Source: Planctomycetota bacterium (GTDB taxonomy: Bacteria > Planctomycetota > SZUA-567). From it: 42,617 nucleotides of DNA. The stretch is from positions 1-42,617 of the forward strand of contig JAITQC010000052.1 in NCBI GenBank assembly GCA_031289115.1. Direction: 5' to 3'. This document shows positions 35,228 through 42,617 of the stretch, piece by piece. The translations under genes and the position numbers were made by a program. Below the pieces are notes generated by a model that saw only the letters and a list, made by a program, of their open reading frames with translations, was not told the DNA's origin and ran no database searches. Each line of letters opens with the position of its first letter. Positions within the stretch are counted from its first letter, which is position 1.

Positions 35228-37741
35228 TCATTTCTGGTTTACCGTATAAACGCCGTCCCACTCGGGGGGAGGGGGAAGGGCGGAATAAACCGCCAGACGG
35301 TTCATGTAGAGGTCATAGATGGGGGAGGAGCGGATAGAAATAAGTTCCTGGAGAAGCGAGGTGGCGGCGACAAACTCCCGCTTCTGGTAGAGGGTGAAGA
35401 CCCGGTCAAAAGCCACCACCTCTTCGTAGAGCGCCTCGTCGGGGATACCTTCGCCAAGGAGTTCGTAAATAGTCACTGGGCCAAGGCGGCCGCTAACCCG
35501 CACCTTGTCGAGAACCCGACAGAAAAAGGAGGCGCCCAGTGTTTCGCGGGTCGACTGGGAAATGATGATATTGGTGGAATAGAGCTTGTTAAGCCCTTCC
35601 AGCCGGCTGGCGATGTTGACATTGTCTCCCATGACGGTGTAGTTTTTCCGCTGTTCCGAACCCATGTAGCCGGCAAACATCGGGCCGGAATTGATGCCGC
35701 AGCCGATGGATATCTTTGGCAGTCCGCGTTGACTCCAGCTTTCCTGCATGTCCTCCAGGCATTTAAGCATCTCCAGGGCGGTGCGGGCGGTGTTTTTGGC
35801 GTGCTCGGGATCGTCGGTGGGGGCGTTCCAGAAAGCCATGATGGCGTCGCCGATAAACTTGTCCACCGTCCCCATGTTTTTCATCACCAGGTCAGACATA
35901 GGGGTGAGGTATTCGTTGAGGAAACGGGCCAGCTTACCGGCGGTCATCACCTCGGAAATGGCGGTGAAGCCGCGGATATCGGAAAAAAGGACAGTCATGT
36001 TGCGCTGTTCGCCGCCGATGGAAGATATGCGCTCGGGATTCTTGGCGAGAAACTCAAGAATAGAGGGGCTGACACTGCGGGAAAAGGCGTTCCGGATGAA
36101 AGAGCGGTCGTTCTTGTCAATGAAGTAGGAAAGAAGGAACTGCGAGAAAATGACCACCATGCTGGCAAATATCGGCATGGTTTGCCCGGCCAGGGCGCCG
36201 CGGCGGAAGACCAAGACCTGCACTCCGACGGTGGCGACGACAATGATGCCGAAAAAGGAGATGACGCCGGCGAAGTTGCCGCCATAGGTGAAGGCGAGGG
36301 AAATGGCGATACCGCTAAGAAGGATGAGAAACTGTTGCCAATAGTAATCGTTTTCAAGGCGGTGGGTGATGAAGTTGCCTTGGACTATATCGTTGATCAT
36401 CCTGGCTTGGACAAAGACGCCAGGTATGGAGTCGGCGGAGAGGAAGGATGTCTGGACGTTACTGGTGCTAAGGGCGGTTACGTCGAAAAGGACGTAGCTG
36501 TCGCTAAAGTCGCTATTGTGGCGGCCATCCAGGACCTCCCAGGCGGGATAGATCTGGAAAGTGTCTGAGCTGAAGAAACGCGGCCTAACTATCATTTCCC
36601 CGAATTCGTTGACCCTGATGTCGAGGAGGTTTTCACTGGTGTCCCCCACTCGCCGCACCAGGGAGATGTGGTCCATAAGAAACGGGCCGACACTGGGGTC
36701 GATGGCGGAGTTGGTGCCGGTCTGGCGCCGGCCCAGGAGGTTGATGACCTGCTGGCGGCCGGTGAGGTGGATTACATAGTCAGTCGCCCCCAGGTTCATC
36801 CGCACCATCTCCAGGGGGAGGCTCGGGTAAATGCCACTCTCGTCCTCCGGGGTGCGGGTGTCATCGGTGTGGGAGATAAAGAGGGGGATTGATTGCACCA
36901 GACCAGAATAGTTGGCGAAAAGATTGACAAATCCCTCGCTGGAAATTTCGTTACGCAATCGGCGAAGCACCGGCAGGTTGGCGATGGCGGCGTTGGCCTG
37001 GCGGAAAAACACGTTCGCCAAATCCACCTTGTCCCCGCTGGGGAGAACGGCGGATATGTTGAAGGGCAGTTTGGCGCCTTTCGGATGGAGATGGCTGCCA
37101 TCCGAAAGGTTGAAGAGAAACAAACCCTCCACGGTTTTTAGCCGGGTCAAGGTGCGGCTGAAGAGAAGGTCGTTGTCAAGTTCAAGCGGGTCGACCAGGC
37201 TAATGTCCTGGGCGATATCCAGGCCGAAGAGGTTGGAGATGGATTCGACATAGTATTTTAGGGAAGTGCGGTCATCCTCGTTAAGAATGCTGTTAAGACC
37301 GATCACCGCCGCGCTCTTGAGGTGAGAAAAAAGGTCGGTGAGGGTGCGCCGGGACCAAGGCCAGGCCCCGATCTGGTTAAGGCTGGCCTCGTCCACGGTG
37401 ATCACCGCGATTTTGACATTATCGCCGGTATCCAGGTAATGGGTGTAGGATATCAGTATTTCCGAGGCACCGATGTCTAGCATCAGGATTACGCGGCAGA
37501 GACCGTCGAAAAGGGCACTAAACATACCCCGTTCCTCAGTGCTGCTTTCCGGCGTGGTCGGATTGGAACGGTAGATAAGGGAGGAGGCGGAGTCGGAGAG
37601 GGAATTACTGGGGAAGTTGTGGATAAAAACAATATGGTTGAAGGCGGCGATGACAATAACTACCAATAACCCAAGCAACAGGGGGTGGGGTAAAGTTTGG
37701 CGTTTGTTGGGAGAGATTATCTTGGTGGTGCTGGCCGGCAT
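35228..37741 (-). CDS. CHASE2-type sensor class III adenylate/guanylate cyclase
   Basis: N-terminal TM, extracellular region with IAVITVDEASLNQIGAWPWSRRTLTDL, three TMs, then cyclase VLFSDIRGFTAISE...DKFIGDAIMAFWNAP...NYTVMGDNVNIASRLE. Confidence 0.93.
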   Translation of the reverse strand: MPASTTKIISPNKRQTLPHPLLLGLLVVIVIAAFNHIVFIHNFPSNSLSDSASSLIYRSNPTTPESSTEERGMFSALFDGLCRVILMLDIGASEILISYTHYLDTGDNVKIAVITVDEASLNQIGAWPWSRRTLTDLFSHLKSAAVIGLNSILNEDDRTSLKYYVESISNLFGLDIAQDISLVDPLELDNDLLFSRTLTRLKTVEGLFLFNLSDGSHLHPKGAKLPFNISAVLPSGDKVDLANVFFRQANAAIANLPVLRRLRNEISSEGFVNLFANYSGLVQSIPLFISHTDDTRTPEDESGIYPSLPLEMVRMNLGATDYVIHLTGRQQVINLLGRRQTGTNSAIDPSVGPFLMDHISLVRRVGDTSENLLDIRVNEFGEMIVRPRFFSSDTFQIYPAWEVLDGRHNSDFSDSYVLFDVTALSTSNVQTSFLSADSIPGVFVQARMINDIVQGNFITHRLENDYYWQQFLILLSGIAISLAFTYGGNFAGVISFFGIIVVATVGVQVLVFRRGALAGQTMPIFASMVVIFSQFLLSYFIDKNDRSFIRNAFSRSVSPSILEFLAKNPERISSIGGEQRNMTVLFSDIRGFTAISEVMTAGKLARFLNEYLTPMSDLVMKNMGTVDKFIGDAIMAFWNAPTDDPEHAKNTARTALEMLKCLEDMQESWSQRGLPKISIGCGINSGPMFAGYMGSEQRKNYTVMGDNVNIASRLEGLNKLYSTNIIISQSTRETLGASFFCRVLDKVRVSGRLGPVTIYELLGEGIPDEALYEEVVAFDRVFTLYQKREFVAATSLLQELISIRSSPIYDLYMNRLAVYSALPPPPEWDGVYTVNQK

Positions 37742-37839
37742 CTTTCTGGGTTCCTAAATCTGACTTTGCCCCCAACCGGCTGGCCGGAAAAGCCGGGAAA
37801 ACATAGGCTAACTCAATATTCCCGGAAGTTTGGAAAAAC

Positions 37840-37869
37840 AGCCGTGCCCGAGTTGCCAGGGGCACGGCT
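37840..37869 (-). terminator. Terminator of the FlgC-like gene
   Basis: Minus strand AGCCGTGCCC-CTGGCAACTC-GGGCACGGCT-GTTTTT. Confidence 0.85.
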
Positions 37870-37882
37870 GGAATACCTTCAA

Positions 37883-38308
37883 TCAAACATTGATATCCAC
37901 CACTGTCTGGGACATCTGGTCGGCGGTGCGTCCGGCTACGGCGTTGGCGGCGTAAGCGGTGCGCGCCTCCATCATGTTGGTCATTTCCCGGGCCAGGTCT
38001 GTGTCGGAAGCGTAAGCCGCGGCGGCGGGGGTTTCTGGGGTGGCCGCCATCACGTTCGCCTGTCCGCCCTGGGGTCCGGCGTAGAGTTCAGTAAGGGAGA
38101 GGGGGGAACTCGGTCCCTGGCTTTCTGGGGTGGCTGAGACCCGGGTACCCTGGCCAATCCCGTTCTGGTAGGGCTGGTCGGTGGTCGAAACCTGGCGGGA
38201 ACGGAAATTGTCAGTGTTGACATTGGCGACATTGTTGGCAACTGTATCCAAGCGGAACTGGTTAGCCTGGAAACCGGTAACGGCGCTGTTGAGGCTGGTA
38301 AGAGCCAT
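37883..38308 (-). CDS. Flagellar basal-body rod (FlgC-like) protein
   Basis: N-terminal SAVTGFQANQFRLDTVANNVANVNTDNFRSRQ and C-terminal TDLAREMTNMMEARTAYAANAVAGRTADQM flagellar rod/hook motifs. Confidence 0.75.
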   Translation of the reverse strand: MALTSLNSAVTGFQANQFRLDTVANNVANVNTDNFRSRQVSTTDQPYQNGIGQGTRVSATPESQGPSSPLSLTELYAGPQGGQANVMAATPETPAAAAYASDTDLAREMTNMMEARTAYAANAVAGRTADQMSQTVVDINV

Positions 38309-38456
38309 GGGTTACCTCCTTTCCGGATAAGGGGCAAATCCCTATTATCCGATGATTGAATTTATATTAAAACAATTTGCCGAAAAAAGCAATAATTTAA
38401 TTTCCAGCGGGAAACGGCATTTATATTTCCCGGATCACCCGCAACTACGGGCGTAA

Positions 38457-38492
38457 AACCGGCCGGGGTGATTTTCACCTCCCCGGCCGGTT
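38457..38492 (-). terminator. Do/HtrA protease gene terminator
   Basis: AACCGGCCGGGG-12 nt-CCCCGGCCGGTT with TTTTA following on the minus strand. Confidence 0.75.
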
Positions 38493-38547
38493 GGTAGCTT
38501 ATGCAAATGGCTGCTAGGCAGTTGTTTACTAGAGATAACCTTATATC

Positions 38548-40080
38548 TTACCGGAGGTTAAGCATAACATAGGTAGAGATGTTACCTCGCTTAACATAAG
38601 CGAGTATTTTATCGCCGGAAAATTCCCGAATAATTCCCCGGAAATCGGAAAGGTTCTGCACCGGACGGTTGTCCAGCTCCAGAATGACATTACCTGGCTC
38701 CAAGGGTTTCCCATAGGCGGGACCGGCGGGGTCGATTCGGGTTATGACTACCCCCGCGTTTATCTCCGCGTCGATGTTAAAGCGTTGGCGGATACTGTCG
38801 GTAATGTCACTTAGGTCAAGTCCGAGTTGTTCACTCGCCTCTTCGCCATTATTCCGGCCGTTTTGTTGGGAGCGGCCAAAACGGGCGCGCCTGAACAGGT
38901 CTTCCGGCTGGGCTTTGATAATAATTCCGAGCTGGATCCTTTCTCCGTTACGGATAACCGTCACCGGCACCTCTTCATCAGGAATAGTGTCAGCCACCAG
39001 GTAGCGGAGGTGGTCGTTGTTGGTGATGAGAGTATTGTTGAAGCTGACTATGAGGTCGCCCTTCTGGATGCCGCCGCCGAAGGCGGGGCCTTCCGGATCG
39101 ACATCGGTGACTAGGACGCCGCTACCATCGTGGCCAAGGGCCTGGCTAATTTCGGCGTCCTCCGGGTTCATGGTGATACCCAGCCAGCCGCGGGTGACAC
39201 TGCCGCTGGCGATAAGCTGGCGGATAATGCTTTTAGCCTGGTTGATCGGAATGGCGAACCCGATGCCGTCGGAACCGCCGGAACGGGTGGAAATCAGGGT
39301 GTTAAGGCCGATTACCTCCCCGTCAAGGTTTACCAGGGGACCGCCGGAGTTACCGGGGTTGATGGCGGCGTCGGTCTGGATAAACTGCTCATAGTTTATT
39401 TCCCCTAGTGAGCGTCCCTTGGCTGACACCACGCCAGTGGTGATGCTTTGCTTGAATCCCATGGGGGATCCGATGGCTATGACAATGTTACCCGGTTTCA
39501 TTAGGTCAGAGTCGCCTAGGACGGCGGAGGGGATGTCGGCGGGGGCATCCTTCAGGCGGATAACCGCCAGGTCGGAACTGGGGTCCCGGCCAACCACTTC
39601 CGCCTCGTATATTTTGGTCCGTCCCACCAGTTCCACCCGGATTTTGTCCGCTTCGGCCACAACGTGGTTGTTAGTGAGGATATGTCCCTGACGGTCAATA
39701 ATGACCCCACTACCGATTCCCCGCACCTGGCGGTCAGGTTGACGGAACCGGTCGCCAAACTCCCGGGGCAACTGGCGGAAGAAGCGCTCGAAAAACTCCT
39801 GTTCAGACGGCTCTTCCGAGTCGCCTTCCCCAGCCTGGGGGCGGGAGGGAAATTTCTCAGTCTCGATACCAACCACCGCCGAGCCTACCTTTTCGACCAC
39901 CGCGGCGTAGGCGTTGGAAAGCGCTTTGGCTACCGCCAGGTCGCTCTCGGCTGACATGGCGCTACCAGCAAGGACAAGCAGCAGCAGGGCCAGGATGGCG
40001 GGAACAAAGGCGGCGGCTCCCCGGCGGGGGGGGAGGGAAAGGACACGGGTAGTGGCTTGGGGGTAAGACCGTAGTCGCAT
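38548..40080 (-). CDS. Do/DegP/HtrA-family periplasmic serine protease with two PDZ domains
   Basis: GSGVIIDRQGHILTNNHVV (His), SSDLAVIRLKD (Asp), TDAAINPGNSGGPLVNLDGEVIG (Ser); two PDZ-like regions. Confidence 0.95.
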   Translation of the reverse strand: MRLRSYPQATTRVLSLPPRRGAAAFVPAILALLLLVLAGSAMSAESDLAVAKALSNAYAAVVEKVGSAVVGIETEKFPSRPQAGEGDSEEPSEQEFFERFFRQLPREFGDRFRQPDRQVRGIGSGVIIDRQGHILTNNHVVAEADKIRVELVGRTKIYEAEVVGRDPSSDLAVIRLKDAPADIPSAVLGDSDLMKPGNIVIAIGSPMGFKQSITTGVVSAKGRSLGEINYEQFIQTDAAINPGNSGGPLVNLDGEVIGLNTLISTRSGGSDGIGFAIPINQAKSIIRQLIASGSVTRGWLGITMNPEDAEISQALGHDGSGVLVTDVDPEGPAFGGGIQKGDLIVSFNNTLITNNDHLRYLVADTIPDEEVPVTVIRNGERIQLGIIIKAQPEDLFRRARFGRSQQNGRNNGEEASEQLGLDLSDITDSIRQRFNIDAEINAGVVITRIDPAGPAYGKPLEPGNVILELDNRPVQNLSDFRGIIREFSGDKILAYVKRGNISTYVMLNLR

Positions 40081-40295
40081 GGCATTCTCCTGGAAGGTTA
40101 ATGGGTCAGTTCAATAAGAAGGTTAAGATAGCCGTTATAACAAATGCTTGTCACGTTTGGCGGCTCTTCCCTTGAAAAAAAAGGGTTTATTTTTTTCTGG
40201 CGAAAAAAACAACTGGCGGAAAAAGCTGTCAAGAACCCTGAAACATGGCGCTATGTTTAAGTTTACCACCTGAATTGAGGGGCGGGAAGGGAAAA

Positions 40296-40403
40296 GCCCC
40301 ATCCCCGCCAGGATGGGGCCAGGTGTTTTCTTGAAAGAAAACGCCCCTGTCTGGCAATTGTAGGGGTGTGACTGTGTCCGTCTTCCCTCCTCCGGAGGGA
40401 AGA
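40296..40403. promoter_or_regulatory. Four consecutive hairpins upstream of the lipoprotein gene
   Basis: Stems 40296-304/311-319, 40325-331/336-342, 40342-348/362-368 (one G-U; shares base 40342 with the previous stem) and 40381-390/394-403. Confidence 0.55.
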
Positions 40404-40425
40404 TAGATAGCTAAAAGGGGAAAAT

Positions 40426-41554
40426 ATGTCGGTTAATACTAACGTCCGTGGGTTTGGACATCGATCGGGTCGGGAGCTCCTCCTGTTGTCGACACTGTTT
40501 GCGACAGGTTTGGCTTTTTATTTGTCCGGCTGCGGGGAAACTCCTTCGGCGGTTGGCAACCGTAACGCCACCGCTGGCGGGACAGGCGAGGCGCGGGTGC
40601 GAGTTAACATGCTTCCCCTGTCTATACCCCCGCCCCCCCCCCCCGCGCCCGCCCGCCGCAACATTTGGAGCGCCTACACGGTCACCCCGCGCAGGGAAAC
40701 CCCCCCCGGCGCCGCCACGCAGCAACTTTGGCAACGCTTACACTGACACCACGCTCTGGCAACCCACCCCGGTGGTTACCAGTTCCGGCGTCATCTATTC
40801 AACCTCCACTCCCGAACCGTACCCCCAGGGTGTAACGGTTGGGCCGGTTTACTCTTCCGACGTCATCTATTCCACACCCACTCCGGAACCGTATCCGCAG
40901 GGTGTAACGGTTGGGCCGGTTTACTCGTCCGACGTCCTCTATTCCACACCCACTCCCCAACCATACCCGCAGGCGGTGACGGTTGGGCCGGTCTACTCAC
41001 ATGTGTACCAAACAAGCCCAACTTCGACCGATGGGGTGGTAATCGGGCCAGTTTATTCCAGCGACCCCAGTTCTTCCACTCCCATGGTTGGCGTAGTGGC
41101 CTGGGACCCGCTTAATCCGGTGGCGGCCGAATCTGGCGTCGCGCCAGCGGGTGGGTCACTGGTGAGTTCTAGCCCGAATTATCCAGTCTTACCTGCCTCA
41201 ACCCAGTCAGTCATCACAGCCCAGGCTGGCGTGACCGGCTTGGGTGGCGGCTACCAGTTGCGACCCGCCACTGACATTCCTCCCGGTAACCACCCTAGTG
41301 ACGCCGCCCCCTCGCAGTGGTTTGAAATAATCCGTCCCGGCGGAGCTCCTCTCCGGATTGGCCGGGTGACTTCCGCCTGTGTCTGTGTCGGGGTAAGGGT
41401 ACCCAAGCGGGTGATTGGCCAAGGAGAGCGGGCCCTGATTGAACTGCGGGCAGTCGCCAAGCCACCCCGCTGGGGTCTTGAATACGCCTTCTTCGTCAAT
41501 GTGGCGGAGCCGGTCAAGGAAACCCTGGAGGCAGGTGTGGCCTTTAACGGTTGA
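40426..41554 (+). CDS. Exported lipoprotein with DUF1573-like C-terminus, split across two frames at poly-C tracts
   Basis: Frame 1 (40426..40746) carries the leader LLLLSTLFATGLAFYLSGC; frame 2 (to 41554) carries the repeats and TSACVCVGVRVPKRVIGQGERALIELRAV. C12 at 40633-40644, C8 at 40700-40707. Confidence 0.65.
40790..41005. repeat. Three 72-bp tandem units (24-aa VIYSTPTPEPYPQGVTVGPVYSSD repeat)
   Basis: Units at 40790-40861, 40862-40933 and 40934-41005; the third is degenerate at its end. Confidence 0.9.
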
Positions 41555-41571
41555 TTCCCGGAGGAAAACGG

Positions 41572-42546
41572 ATGCCGACAGGGCATAAACTGGGGATACT
41601 GGTGCTTTTGCTAGCTCTTCTAGCCGCCCCCGTCCGGGCGGCGGGAGGAGCGGTAGGGGAAATCGCCAGTCTCTACGCTGATTTCACCGCCGCCATCGCC
41701 CGCGGCGACTATCCCGTTTCCTACCGCCTCTTTTCCGAACAGTCACGGGCGGCTTTCTCCTACGCCGATTTTGTCCGCGACTACGGCCCCCTGTCTGCCG
41801 CTCGCGAAACCATACTCCTGGAGATGGACAACTATTCCAGCCGAGTGGAGGGTGACTGGGGCGAGGTGCGTTACCAGGTGCGCCTACCGCGCTCTGGACA
41901 GAGCCTGGCGGTGGTTGTCTCCTTTGTCCGTAACGATGGGGTTTGGAGCCTGGTGGCGGCCCGTAACGAGGGGCAGGAACGGCTGGAGGCGGTGGCCCGC
42001 AGCTTATTGGCCTGGCTTGCTGGGAGACGGGATGTGGCGGCTGGGTCGGCGGATGAACTCGCCGTCCTGGAGGGAAACCCGGTCCAACGCTTTTATGAAA
42101 TCAATCGCCAGCAGGGAGTGCTCCAGGCGCGGCCGCGCCTGGCTGGTTTACGAGCTTTTTATGTCGACGCCTGGGGTCGGATAAGGCAGGGTAACGCTTT
42201 GGCGGCGGCGCGAATTGATAAACTGGGGGAAATGCCAGCCGCTTCCCCGGCGCCAGTCGCTTCCCCGGCGCCAGCGGCGTCAGCGTCCCTGGCCTCACCC
42301 CCCACCCGGCTTCCGGAACCGCGTTCCTGGGTTGGGAGTGACGAGCTGGAGGCGCCGCTTATCGCTTTTCCCAGCCTAGGGGAAATCCCTGATCCGGGGG
42401 AAAGGGCAAACCAGGCGACAGGCACGCCGCTCCTTCCCCCGCTTGACCTTCCTGACCCGGGGGAGGCGGTGGCGAGGCCAAGGCCAACGCCTACTCCCAG
42501 CCAGTCTGACCCCCTACGGGTCAACCTTCCTGACCGCATATTTTAG
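41572..42546 (+). CDS. Exported hypothetical protein with NTF2-like N-terminal region and Pro-rich tail
   Basis: Signal peptide LGILVLLLALLAAPVRAAGG; IASLYADFTAAIARGDYPVSYRLFSEQSRAAFSYADFVRDYG. Confidence 0.7.
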   Translation: MPTGHKLGILVLLLALLAAPVRAAGGAVGEIASLYADFTAAIARGDYPVSYRLFSEQSRAAFSYADFVRDYGPLSAARETILLEMDNYSSRVEGDWGEVRYQVRLPRSGQSLAVVVSFVRNDGVWSLVAARNEGQERLEAVARSLLAWLAGRRDVAAGSADELAVLEGNPVQRFYEINRQQGVLQARPRLAGLRAFYVDAWGRIRQGNALAAARIDKLGEMPAASPAPVASPAPAASASLASPPTRLPEPRSWVGSDELEAPLIAFPSLGEIPDPGERANQATGTPLLPPLDLPDPGEAVARPRPTPTPSQSDPLRVNLPDRIF

Positions 42547-42570
42547 GCCCCTTTACGGGGCCTTTTTTTT
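42545..42570 (+). terminator. Intrinsic terminator overlapping the stop codon
   Basis: AGGCCCC-TTTAC-GGGGCCT followed by TTTTTTT. Confidence 0.9.
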
Positions 42571-42617
42571 ATACCCGTAGCTGTCCCTCGCCATCGACTA
42601 GCCACTTGTAGGTAGTC

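Noticed and set aside
35729-36568. 279-aa plus-strand ORF over the cyclase gene
   Set aside because: Antisense shadow of conserved cyclase sequence; Gly/His/Asp-biased composition.
40448-40700. N-terminal part of the 368-aa ORF in frame 2
   Set aside because: The Cys/Arg/Pro-rich start is not a plausible leader; the real leader is in frame 1.

Overview
This 42.6 kb, GC-rich window comes from a Gram-negative, LPS-bearing and probably flagellated bacterium. I cannot fix the phylum from sequence alone. Core content, left to right: the 3' end of an autotransporter-type beta-barrel gene; a nucleotidyltransferase; a B12-binding radical SAM protein; a lipid A block (ompH-lpxD-lpxC/fabZ fusion-lpxA, minus strand); a Pro-rich FliK-like protein with internal repeats; an MCP; BipA/TypA; a glycyl radical enzyme (GRE) with its activase, convergent with a ribose-type ABC transporter that has two permeases; a hexulose-phosphate synthase/RraA-like fusion with mcsA and mcsB; rpsU; a CHASE2-type adenylate cyclase; a FlgC-like rod protein; a Do/HtrA protease; and two exported proteins. 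Between rpsU and the cyclase lies an accessory island of about 5 kb (about 30.06-35.2 kb) with decayed genes, a DUF4143 ATPase, an orphan RelB/DinJ antitoxin, a frameshifted vapBC, and a translationally coupled DUF3791-DUF3990(ART-like)-small-protein cassette bracketed by an 18-bp perfect direct repeat. Leading items for follow-up: (1) the repeat-bracketed DUF3990 cassette; (2) a GRE with a non-canonical ACWE active-site motif next to a sugar transporter; (3) a lipoprotein gene whose leader and repeat-bearing body are in different frames across C12/C8 tracts (possible phase variation or a sequencing error); (4) a four-hairpin region upstream of that gene; (5) a terminator-like hairpin in the bipA leader; (6) a roughly 63-bp dispersed repeat present twice in inverted orientation. 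No CRISPR array, rRNA or intact tRNA was seen. All family calls are from motif recognition, with no database search.
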